Source: an uncultured delta proteobacterium (lineage in GTDB: Bacteria; Desulfobacterota; WTBG01; CAIYCZ01). From it: 14,382 bases of DNA. A model generated the notes under the pieces. That model saw nothing but the letters and a program-made list of their open reading frames with translations. It did no database searches and had not been told where the DNA came from. The stretch covers positions 1 through 14,382 of the forward strand of contig CAIYCZ010000011.1 of assembly GCA_903924805.1 (NCBI GenBank), in the 5' to 3' direction. Numbering within the stretch: the stretch's first letter is position 1; each line of letters opens with the position of its first letter. Positions 6,928 to 13,288 of the stretch are shown here, piece after piece. The position numbers and the translations under genes are program-made.

Positions 6928-7334
6928 TTTTCCTCAGGAGGGACGGTCACCATCCCGAGCTTTTCAATCCCTGCCCCTTTCACCTCCGCAATGACGGTAA
7001 TAACAAACCCGTACGGGAGGTCTTTATCCGCCCGCAGAAACAGTTCCTTGTCGGTCCGCTGGCTGAAGATGCTTACCAGCTTTTCTTTCAGCCGTGAACT
7101 ATCAACCTCCATCTCGTTAAGAAAAATTTTCCGGTCTTTTCTGAGAGACAGCGTGAGATGCTCCTGCTGGGCAGATATGGTTTTTGCCGCTGCCTGGGGC
7201 AGGTGCACATCCACTCCCTGCTGCACCAGCGGCGCTGCAACCATAAAGATAATGAGCAGCACCAGCATGACATCCACCAGGGGCGTCACATTGATTTCAG
7301 AAAGTGGTCCTGATGATCTATCGCCTCCGGTCAT
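6924..7334 (-). CDS. tolR: TolR (ExbD/TolR family) proton-channel subunit
   Basis: TolR pairs with TolQ in the inner membrane to form the proton-driven motor that energises TolA. The 136-residue protein has one N-terminal transmembrane helix (about 19-37) preceded by the signature S-E-I-N-V-T-P-L-V-D-V-M-L-V-L-L. D21 is the conserved membrane-embedded aspartate needed for proton use. The remainder (about 40-136) is the periplasmic ExbD/TolR domain, with L-P-Q-A near 45-48 and L-F-L-R-A-D-K-D near 98-105. Its ATG shares an ATGA with the tolQ stop, and its own stop shares an ATGA with the tolA start, so the three genes are translationally coupled. Confidence 0.95.
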   Translation of the reverse strand: MTGGDRSSGPLSEINVTPLVDVMLVLLIIFMVAAPLVQQGVDVHLPQAAAKTISAQQEHLTLSLRKDRKIFLNEMEVDSSRLKEKLVSIFSQRTDKELFLRADKDLPYGFVITVIAEVKGAGIEKLGMVTVPPEEK

Positions 7335-8125
7335 TGCGGTGATTTCCTGATCGCCTCAAAATTTCTCTGAATAATATTTAAAAATTCAGAAGAGAAGTTG
7401 TCCATCTCCGAGGAGAGGGTTTTGACCTTGCCCACATAATAATTATACGCCACCACCGCAGGGATTGCTGCAAACAAACCGACCGCCGTGGCAATGAGGG
7501 CTTCTGAAATCCCCGGCGCTACCGTGGCAAGGTTGGTAGAGCCGCGGACGCCGATCTTGCGGAAGGCATCCATGATACCCCACACCGTACCAAACAGCCC
7601 GATAAAGGGAGCGGTGCTGCCGGTAGTGGCCAGAAAATTCAGGTTTCTTTCCAGCCTGGTGCGCTCTGAAATCATTGCCTGCTCAAGGGCCCTGCGGATA
7701 TTGCCCATTCCCATAATGGGGGAGATGATGTCCAGATCCTGGCCGGCCTGGGCAGCATCGGAAGCCGACGGGTTCGTGGCCAGCTTTCTCACCTTTTCCA
7801 GCTCAATGTAACCGGATCTGAAGATTTCCGCCAGCGGGCTGTTCTGCAGCTTTTTAGCCTCCCCGTAAATCTGGGAGAGTTTTGCCGTCTCCCAGAAAAT
7901 CCCCAGAAAAGTTTCTGTTTCGCTGATGGCAGAGCGCAGTACCCGGAATTTAAAAAAGATAATCCCCCAGGAAGTAACCGAGAAGAGCATGAGGATCAGC
8001 AGGACCATCTTAACCGTGGGCCCTGCATTGAACATGAGACCCCAGACATTATCCTGCAGTCCGGTTGAGATGTCGCCTGACGTGACCAGCGAAGGGAGTA
8101 TCTGTTGTGCTATCATCTGAATCAT
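7331..8125 (-). CDS. tolQ: TolQ (MotA/TolQ/ExbB family) proton-channel subunit
   Basis: TolQ forms the multi-subunit collar of the Tol motor in the inner membrane. The 264-residue product has three hydrophobic helices: about 36-58, 165-187 and 205-230. The last two hold the family core G-S-T-A-P-F-I-G-L-F-G-T-V-W-G-I-M (169-185) and P-G-I-S-E-A-L-I-A-T-A-V-G-L-F-A-A-I-P (204-222). A large cytoplasmic domain lies between helices 1 and 2 (about 60-164). Assignment as TolQ rather than ExbB rests on its tolR-tolA-tolB-pal neighbours. The start at 8125 has AAGGGG nine bases upstream; an in-frame ATG at 8116 is an alternative. It lies 64 bases after the aspartate aminotransferase gene. Confidence 0.94.
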   Translation of the reverse strand: MIQMIAQQILPSLVTSGDISTGLQDNVWGLMFNAGPTVKMVLLILMLFSVTSWGIIFFKFRVLRSAISETETFLGIFWETAKLSQIYGEAKKLQNSPLAEIFRSGYIELEKVRKLATNPSASDAAQAGQDLDIISPIMGMGNIRRALEQAMISERTRLERNLNFLATTGSTAPFIGLFGTVWGIMDAFRKIGVRGSTNLATVAPGISEALIATAVGLFAAIPAVVAYNYYVGKVKTLSSEMDNFSSEFLNIIQRNFEAIRKSPQ

Positions 8126-8189
8126 GGAGCGCAGCCCCTTTATGAATGTGTTGCTAAGTTCAATAAAAAACTATTTCACACTTCGGGAA

Positions 8190-9383
8190 TCATGTCAACC
8201 CTTCTATGGCTTTCTGGATACGGTCAAGACCCTTCTCGATGTTTGCAAATGACGTGGCATAGGAGAGGCGGATGTTTTCATCGGCGCCAAAGGCAACGCC
8301 GGGCACCACCGCAACGTTTACCGACTCCAGAAGGTGCTGGGCAAGGGATGTGGAGTCAGTGATGGTCGTGGTACCGGCTTTGCGGCCGAACACTCCTGCA
8401 CAGTTGGGGAACGCATAGAAGGCACCGGTTGGCTTGTAGCAGGAAACCCCCGGCATGGCATTGAGCCGGTCAACCATGTAGGTGCGCCGTTTGTCAAACT
8501 CTTTGAGCATTATCGGGATGAAGTCCTGGGGCCCGCTGAGGGCTTCAAGACTTGCTTTCTGGGAGATGGATGTGGGGTTTGATGTGCTCTGGCTCTGGAT
8601 GTTGGTCATGGCGGTAATGACCGGCCTGGGGCCGGCAGCATAGCCGATCCGCCACCCGGTCATGGAATAGGATTTGGATACGCCGTTCACCACAAGCAAC
8701 TGCGCTTTGAGCTTCGGGTCAAGGGAGGCAATGCTGAAAAAGCTCACATTGTCATACATGAGCTTTTCATAAATTTCATCGGAGATGACCGTTATGCCTT
8801 TTTTCAGCACGACCTGGGCAAGCGCCATAAGGCCTTCTTTTGTGTAAGAGGCTCCGGTGGGATTTGACGGAGAATTGAGGATGAGCGCTTTTGTCTTCGG
8901 GGTTATGGCCTGCTCCAGCTGCTTCGCCGTGATCCTGAAACCGGTCTCCTCGGTTGTTTTTAAAATGACCGGCGTTGCTTCTGCAAGCATCACCATGTCC
9001 GGATAGGATACCCAGTAGGGAGCAGGTATAATCACCTCGTCACCCTTCTGAAACAGCGCCTGGCAGATGTTATACAGAGAGTGCTTTGCTCCGCATGAGA
9101 TAAGAATCTCGGCCGGCTCATAGTCAAGGCCGTTGTCCTTTTTCAGTTTCTGGCATACGGCTTTTTTAAGCTCCTCGGTGCCTCCGGCAGGGGTATATTT
9201 AGTGAACCCCGCCTTGATTGCTTTAATAGCTGCTTCCTTTATGTTATCAGGCGTATCAAAATCAGGCTCCCCTGCTCCAAAGCCGATAACATCAACTCCC
9301 TGGGCCTGCAGCGCCTTGGCTTTGGCATCTACGGCAAGGGTCGGTGAGGGTTTTATCTCTTTTACCCGTTGTGCAAGTTCCAT
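8190..9383 (-). CDS. aspC: Aspartate aminotransferase, class I/II, PLP-dependent
   Basis: A 397-residue fold-type I aminotransferase of the 1-beta aspartate aminotransferase subgroup, which interconverts aspartate/2-oxoglutarate and oxaloacetate/glutamate. It shows G-F-G-A-G-E-P-D-F-D-T-P at 34-45, Y-T-P-A-G-G-T-E-E-L at 63-72, S-P-S-N-P-T-G at 171-177 and S-D-E-I-Y-E-K-L at 201-208. The PLP lysine is K237 in G-V-S-K-S-Y-S-M-T-G-W-R-I-G-Y. N-I-Q-S-Q-S-T-S-N-P at 261-270 is characteristic of this subgroup, whose members sometimes also act on prephenate; the sequence alone does not settle that. A strong AAGGAGG lies just upstream of the ATG. It would supply aspartate, precursor of the diaminopimelate pathway represented by dapB and dapL. 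Confidence 0.93.
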   Translation of the reverse strand: MELAQRVKEIKPSPTLAVDAKAKALQAQGVDVIGFGAGEPDFDTPDNIKEAAIKAIKAGFTKYTPAGGTEELKKAVCQKLKKDNGLDYEPAEILISCGAKHSLYNICQALFQKGDEVIIPAPYWVSYPDMVMLAEATPVILKTTEETGFRITAKQLEQAITPKTKALILNSPSNPTGASYTKEGLMALAQVVLKKGITVISDEIYEKLMYDNVSFFSIASLDPKLKAQLLVVNGVSKSYSMTGWRIGYAAGPRPVITAMTNIQSQSTSNPTSISQKASLEALSGPQDFIPIMLKEFDKRRTYMVDRLNAMPGVSCYKPTGAFYAFPNCAGVFGRKAGTTTITDSTSLAQHLLESVNVAVVPGVAFGADENIRLSYATSFANIEKGLDRIQKAIEGLT

Positions 9384-9417
9384 ACAGAAACCTCCTTTTA
9401 TTGTACAAAAAAATTAA

Positions 9418-9479
9418 GGAGTTACGAGTGCGGGAGTTTTTAAACTCCTGAACTCCTCAACTCCCATACTCATAAACTC
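9418..9479. repeat. GGAGTT/AACTCC word repeat in the coaD-aspC spacer
   Basis: GGAGTT occurs at 9418-9423 and 9433-9438. The complementary AACTCC occurs at 9443-9448, 9451-9456 and 9459-9464, and AAACTC follows at 9474-9479. GGAGTTT (9433-9439) and AAACTCC (9442-9448) form a 7-bp inverted repeat with a two-base centre. The spacer therefore consists of mirrored short words. The strong aspC Shine-Dalgarno lies beyond it. Confidence 0.65.
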
Positions 9480-9485
9480 TGTGGT

Positions 9486-10004
9486 TCAGGTTTTTTTCTT
9501 TAAACTTCTTATTTTTTCCTGCAGCTTGTCACATACGTTATCCGGCACCAGCCCTGACACGCAGGCGCCTGATAACGCAGCCTGCTTTATCGCGTTTGAA
9601 TTGACAAAGAACCACTGCAGTCCCGTCATCATGAAGATGGTATCTATGGTGCGGTCAAGTTTTCTGTTCATAAAGGTCATTTGAAATTCATACTCAAAAT
9701 CAGACATGGCACGCAGCCCCCGCAGCACCACATGGACACCCTTGTTCCTGGCATACTCAACCAGCAGCCCGTCGAACGAATCAACAATGATGCGCTGGCT
9801 GTTCGGGTTGCCGGAGAACGCCTGCTGGATCATGTCCTTGCGCTCCTCCACGGTGAACATCGAAACTTTCAGCGGATTTATGGCAACAGCCACTATAATC
9901 TTGTCAAAGATATGCATGCCCCGTTCAATCAGGTTAATGTGGCCATTAGTGATTGGATCAAACGAACCCGGATAGATACAGATGCTTTCATTGTTGTCTT
10001 TCAT
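9486..10004 (-). CDS. coaD: Phosphopantetheine adenylyltransferase
   Basis: CoaD adenylylates 4'-phosphopantetheine to dephospho-CoA, the penultimate step of coenzyme A synthesis. The 172-residue protein is of normal bacterial length. It carries the nucleotidyltransferase motif Y-P-G-S-F-D-P-I-T-N-G-H at 11-22, where T-N-G-H is the T/HxGH catalytic element. R-G-L-R-A-M-S-D-F-E-Y-E-F-Q-M is at 95-109. The C-terminal substrate region is somewhat divergent: V-N-S-N-A-I-K-Q replaces the more usual I-S-S-S-x-V-K-E, and S-G-A-C-V-S replaces G-G-D-V-S. The core is intact. AAGGA lies ten bases before the ATG. The gene follows rsmD by 57 bases; rsmD-coaD is a very common pair. Confidence 0.95.
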   Translation of the reverse strand: MKDNNESICIYPGSFDPITNGHINLIERGMHIFDKIIVAVAINPLKVSMFTVEERKDMIQQAFSGNPNSQRIIVDSFDGLLVEYARNKGVHVVLRGLRAMSDFEYEFQMTFMNRKLDRTIDTIFMMTGLQWFFVNSNAIKQAALSGACVSGLVPDNVCDKLQEKIRSLKKKT

Positions 10005-10061
10005 AAACCATGTGTCCTTGTATCATTGAACCGTTGAAGTGTATATAGCCGCGCACCCAGG

Positions 10062-10640
10062 CTATTCTGATAACGAAAAGAACGAAACAACCGTTTGTCC
10101 ATAGCGCCGACTATCAAAGAGCTGCAGCCTGCCGTACTGCTGGCTAACGGCATCCCGGACAAAATGCTCGCACAGGACTGCAGCCTGTGGTGCACAAAGC
10201 GAAGTGGTTGACAATTGTTCCAGCGTTGCATGAATCAGGTTTTTTCCGTAGGGAGGATCCATAAAGATGAGGTCAAACTGCTCTCCCCGTCGATGCAGAC
10301 CGCCAATAGCGATGCTCACCGGCACACCCATAATCTCACAGGCATCAGGGTCGGGAATGAAGGAAACGTTTTTGCGTAACACCGCACCGGCAGGCATTCC
10401 TGACTCAACAAATGTCGCCCGTTGCGCACCGCGGCTCAGGGCCTCAATGCCCAGTGCCCCGGTTCCTGCATAGAGATCAAGAACCCGCTTTCCTGCAAAG
10501 CTCTGGAAAATAGCAGTGAGGATATTAAAAATGGATTCTCGTGTTCGATCTGAGGTAGGCCTGATGGAAAGGCCCGGATACGAATGGAGTTTCCTTCCTT
10601 TATACGCGCCGCTGATGATTCGCAAAAATCTTCCCGCCAC
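10062..10640 (-). CDS. rsmD: 16S rRNA (guanine966-N2)-methyltransferase
   Basis: RsmD methylates G966 of 16S rRNA in the small ribosomal subunit, using S-adenosylmethionine. The 192-residue reading has R-I-I-S-G-A-Y-K-G-R-K-L (7-18), R-P-T-S-D-R-T-R-E-S-I-F-N-I-L (27-41), D-L-Y-A-G-T-G-A-L-G-I-E-A-L-S-R-G-A (55-72, SAM site), M-D-P-P-Y (127-131, catalytic) and R-R-Y-G-Q-T at 178-183. The outer start is GTG at 10640, which has no Shine-Dalgarno. An in-frame TTG at 10625, with GGGAAG a few bases upstream, would give a protein starting M-R-I-I-S-G, a common N-terminus in this family, and may be the true start. It is the first gene of the leftward run. Confidence 0.94.
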   Translation of the reverse strand: MAGRFLRIISGAYKGRKLHSYPGLSIRPTSDRTRESIFNILTAIFQSFAGKRVLDLYAGTGALGIEALSRGAQRATFVESGMPAGAVLRKNVSFIPDPDACEIMGVPVSIAIGGLHRRGEQFDLIFMDPPYGKNLIHATLEQLSTTSLCAPQAAVLCEHFVRDAVSQQYGRLQLFDSRRYGQTVVSFFSLSE

Positions 10641-10731
10641 ACACGTGGATAACTAATATAGCTTACCTGTTAATTTTTTCCTATCATTGTATCATTTTTT
10701 TGTCAATTTGGATTTTGATAGTTGCTTTTAT

Positions 10732-10761
10732 TTGACACACCGTTGTTCTTTATCCTATACT
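10732..10761 (+). promoter_or_regulatory. Sigma-70-type promoter for the GNAT-fusion/STAS/ATPase operon
   Basis: TTGACA at 10732-10737 and TATACT at 10756-10761 are separated by 18 bases, a near-consensus -35/-10 pair. A start site near 10768 would leave a leader of roughly 45 bases before the ATG at 10814. It lies in the 173-base divergent spacer after rsmD. No operator or riboswitch was recognised in the leader. Confidence 0.65.
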
Positions 10762-10813
10762 CGATAACCACCTATGATACCCGTGCCATCCGATACGGTG
10801 TGGAAGATACGCT

Positions 10814-12328
10814 ATGCCTGATTATCATTTCAAACTCATGCTGGGAACTCACCTGACGGCTGCAGAGCTTGCCGAAGCTGCTGCGCTGCTCAGCCGCGCC
10901 TATTCCCGCTGGCAGACCAACCCCAATAATCTTGCCCCGGTAGAGACCGATACCTCGCCGGAGGTCTACGCCCGGACGATGCGTAAAGGCAGCCATGAGG
11001 TCATTTTATACTATGAGGCAGGAAGCCTCTGCGGGGTGTTTGTGCATTCCCTGTCGCCGCAGTATGACCAGTACCCCCTGCGCAAGCTTTCCTATCTGGG
11101 GGTCTTTCCGGCCGAGGGGGGGTATGGCGCGCTGCAGAACGCCTTTAACCGCTATGCTGCATTTGTTAAAGAACAGGGGGAGGATGTCATTATTGCCAGT
11201 GACCTTGACCAGGCAACGCTTAATAACCTGCTGGAGCACGCCGGGTTCCGGGAAGTCATTGACCGCAACGAAATCTATTTCCTCCTGTCACAGCTCCTGA
11301 GACGCCAGGTTTTTTCCTTCCAGAAGGTGCGGGGCGATTTTGTTATCGACCAGATAATAACCCTTGACGGCAAGGCAGTGCGCCGCAGCAAAAAGCTCTT
11401 ACGGCTGCAGACAACGCCCTATGATTTTTATGCGCTGTATTGTCAGCAGCAGTTAAAGCGGGTACAGCGGTCAATTCCACCGCGCAGCCGCGCCATTCTC
11501 CAGGAAGCGCTCCGTGCAGCAGACCAGGGCATATATTTCATCAGCTCTTTTGACGGTACCATCACGCTGGAGAATGAGGAGCGCGGGGGAGTTAACGTAC
11601 TGCGCGCCATGGCGGGCAGTGCTGTCGAGCAGATCCTGCCGGAGATTATGGACCTGGAACAGGGGCGCATCTACCTGCTGCCGGAGGCTGAAAAAGAGTT
11701 GTGTGCCAGGGGAGAAAAAATTGTCCTGCGCCCCGGTTTTTATGATTTCCTTTTTTTCTGTTTAAAGATTCTCGGCTCTTTTTTTGTAGCTTCAGCTGCT
11801 CCAGCCTGCCAGGTGCGCGGTGCACTTCAGCGCCCCCTTGCTCCTGCGCTGCCCCTGCGCTACATTGACCTGGTCGAGACCATATGTGCTCCGGAGATAC
11901 AGATGGTGCCCGGGCAGACCAGGAAGATATCGGACGGTACCGTTCGTACCGCGTATTCCTTAAGCGGACCGTATGTGGAAATCCGGGAAGGCATGTACCA
12001 GGTCAGAAAAGACCTGATGGTCAAGACCATCCTGAGCCACCGGCGGGATAATCCGGCCCCGGTGATTTTCCTGTGCAGCACTATGCGCGATGCCCAGACC
12101 GTACTCCTGCTCCATGCTGAAGCACACCGGCGCAGCATGCCGGTACTGGTGTTTGATTTCGGCACCGCACTTACCCGCTGGGCCGGAGAAGAGCTGCTCG
12201 GCAAAGAGGCTGAACCGGACCCGTATTTTAATATTGTCAGCGTTCGGGACTTTTATCAGATTCCAACCATGCTTGAGTTGCTGGGGCTGAAAATCGAGGC
12301 AAGCATTGATCTGAATGTGGCGGGCTGA
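10814..12328 (+). CDS. GNAT-like N-terminal domain fused to unrecognised region; partner-switching operon protein
   Basis: A 504-residue protein that I do not recognise as a whole. Residues about 1-158 look like a GNAT acyltransferase fold: helices around 15-60, a strand pair at 62-80 (H-E-V-I-L-Y-Y and C-G-V-F-V-H-S-L), and L-S-Y-L-G-V-F-P-A-E-G-G-Y-G-A-L at 92-107. The latter matches the acetyl-CoA-binding V-x-P-x-x-R-G-x-G-x pattern with the arginine replaced. A helix and the V-I-I-A-S-D...G-F strand-helix-strand end (124-158) follow. Residues 160-345 fit no family I can name and include a hydrophobic stretch at 309-328. Residues about 415-495 look like an alternating strand-helix (Rossmann-like) domain. 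GGAAG precedes the ATG by seven bases. The next two genes encode a STAS protein and an RsbW-like ATPase, so a regulatory or sensory role is inferred; enzymatic activity is unproven. Confidence 0.7.
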   Translation: MPDYHFKLMLGTHLTAAELAEAAALLSRAYSRWQTNPNNLAPVETDTSPEVYARTMRKGSHEVILYYEAGSLCGVFVHSLSPQYDQYPLRKLSYLGVFPAEGGYGALQNAFNRYAAFVKEQGEDVIIASDLDQATLNNLLEHAGFREVIDRNEIYFLLSQLLRRQVFSFQKVRGDFVIDQIITLDGKAVRRSKKLLRLQTTPYDFYALYCQQQLKRVQRSIPPRSRAILQEALRAADQGIYFISSFDGTITLENEERGGVNVLRAMAGSAVEQILPEIMDLEQGRIYLLPEAEKELCARGEKIVLRPGFYDFLFFCLKILGSFFVASAAPACQVRGALQRPLAPALPLRYIDLVETICAPEIQMVPGQTRKISDGTVRTAYSLSGPYVEIREGMYQVRKDLMVKTILSHRRDNPAPVIFLCSTMRDAQTVLLLHAEAHRRSMPVLVFDFGTALTRWAGEELLGKEAEPDPYFNIVSVRDFYQIPTMLELLGLKIEASIDLNVAG

Positions 12329-12394
12329 TCCGCCAGGAGCTGCGGCGCAGCTTATGCCAGGAGCCAACACGTTTCACCTGCACGGAGGGAACAG

Positions 12395-12727
12395 ATGGAA
12401 ATTGCGACACGAAAAAAAGATAATGCCGTTATGGTATCGGTTACGGGCAGAATAGATATGGTGACGGCACCTGCTTTTGAAAAAAGTCTGTCAGATGAAA
12501 TCTCGGCAGGGGTGAAGCGCATTATTCTTAATTTCAGCGCGCTTGAATATATCAACAGCATCGGGCTCAGGGTGATACTGACTGCGTCAAAAAAGCTGAA
12601 AGAGCAGCAGGGCGAGCTCGTGTTTGCCGGCCTGCAGGGCCCGGTTAATGAGGTTTTTAAGATTTCAGGGTTTCACTCACTATATAAAATGTTTGAATCA
12701 GAAGAAGCTGCCTTACAAGAGATGTAG
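12395..12727 (+). CDS. STAS-domain anti-sigma factor antagonist (RsbV/SpoIIAA type)
   Basis: A 110-residue single STAS domain. In partner switching the unphosphorylated protein binds the anti-sigma kinase and frees its target. The kinase inactivates it by phosphorylating a conserved serine, and a PP2C-type phosphatase restores it. Visible motifs are V-S-V-T-G-R-I-D-M-V-T-A-P at 14-26, the strand R-I-I-L-N-F-S-A-L-E-Y-I-N-S-I-G-L at 42-58, and a typical C-terminus (K-I-S-G-F-H-S-L-Y-K-M-F). S55 is at the phosphoacceptor position. The ATG is preceded by GGAGGGA. Only three bases separate its stop from the ATPase gene, which fits a kinase/antagonist pair. Its regulated target is not visible in this window. 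Confidence 0.92.
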   Translation: MEIATRKKDNAVMVSVTGRIDMVTAPAFEKSLSDEISAGVKRIILNFSALEYINSIGLRVILTASKKLKEQQGELVFAGLQGPVNEVFKISGFHSLYKMFESEEAALQEM

Positions 12728-12730
12728 CAT

Positions 12731-13165
12731 ATGCAGATTTTATGCACCATCAAGATGCCGGCGACCCGGGAAAACTTCCCAGCCCTGATGCAGGCTGTGG
12801 CAGACTGTGCGCGGTCACAGGGAATTTCTTCGGAAAAGCTGTATGGCATTGAGCTCGCCACCGAGGAGGCGCTGGTCAACATCTTCAACTATGCCTATCA
12901 GGGCGCGCACGGTGAGGTGGAGATCGTATGCATGCGCGATGACGGGGGAAAATTCGTTATGGACATTATAGACTCAGGGGCACCCTTTGATCTGCTGTCG
13001 GTAAAAGACCCTGATGTCACTGCGGGTATTGCAGAGCGCCCGATTGGCGGGCTCGGCATATATTTTATCAAGAAGTTCACGGATGACGTGTGTTACCGGC
13101 GGGAGGGTGGGAAAAACATTCTGAGGCTTACGGTGGTTGCCGGTAACAACCCCGGGCTGCGGTAA
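12731..13165 (+). CDS. RsbW-like serine kinase / anti-sigma ATPase (HATPase_c)
   Basis: A 144-residue GHKL-fold ATPase of the RsbW/SpoIIAB type, expected to phosphorylate the preceding STAS protein on serine and sequester a partner such as a sigma factor. The N-box E-L-A-T-E-E-A-L-V-N-I-F-N is at 41-53 (E46, N50). The G1 box D-S-G-A-P-F-D is at 81-87, and the G2 box G-G-L-G-I is at 106-110, followed by Y-F-I-K-K-F. Key ATP-binding residues are present, so the kinase looks active. It starts three bases after the STAS stop, with only a weak AAGAGA upstream, so it is probably coupled translationally. No sigma-factor gene lies in the window. The stop codon falls in the loop of a strong hairpin (13152-13177). 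Confidence 0.92.
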   Translation: MQILCTIKMPATRENFPALMQAVADCARSQGISSEKLYGIELATEEALVNIFNYAYQGAHGEVEIVCMRDDGGKFVMDIIDSGAPFDLLSVKDPDVTAGIAERPIGGLGIYFIKKFTDDVCYRREGGKNILRLTVVAGNNPGLR

Positions 13166-13177
13166 GCCGCGGTCCGG
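13152..13177 (+). terminator. GC-rich hairpin spanning the stop of the RsbW-like gene
   Basis: Bases 13152-13162 pair with 13167-13177 over 11 positions (nine Watson-Crick, two G-T), with a TAAG loop that contains the stop codon. No T-run follows, so efficient intrinsic termination is doubtful. It may protect the 3' end of the operon transcript or terminate weakly. Confidence 0.35.
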
Positions 13178-13240
13178 AAATCACCATGCCCGTTTAAACG
13201 ATAGCCCGTGGATACAGTAAAATAGGGACTCCCCATATTT

Positions 13241-13277
13241 CTAATTGACCTCCTAATTACTCTAATTACTCCCTAAC
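13241..13277. repeat. CTAATTACTC word repeat
   Basis: CTAATTGACCTC, CTAATTACT, CTAATTACTCC and CTAAC follow each other directly in the spacer between the RsbW-like gene and the metallophosphoesterase gene. It is a degenerate tandem array with a unit of 9-12 bases. It is similar in style, but not in sequence, to the arrays near 1069, 2384 and 9418. Confidence 0.6.
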
Positions 13278-13288
13278 TTTTTACAAAA

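Noticed and set aside
6913..7350. 145-residue plus-strand ORF opposite tolR
   Set aside because: It mirrors tolR, which has a complete signature and ATGA overlaps on both sides; the antisense frame has no independent support.
8126..8189. Internal promoter before tolQ
   Set aside because: A TTGAAC hexamer is present but the nearest -10-like sequence is only 14 bases away; too weak to claim.
9384..9417. Promoter for aspC from TACAAT near the start codon
   Set aside because: No -35 hexamer lies 16-18 bases upstream, and the TACAAT lies in an A/T run just before the Shine-Dalgarno.
10678..10706. Leftward promoter for rsmD (TTGACA at 10706-10701, weak TAGGAA 17 bases on)
   Set aside because: The -35 is perfect but the -10 has only about three matches; an rsmD promoter is likely in this spacer but cannot be placed.
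11960..12370. 136-residue minus-strand ORF opposite the GNAT-fusion gene
   Set aside because: The plus-strand frame is open for 504 codons with a promoter and coupled partners; the minus frame has no domain.
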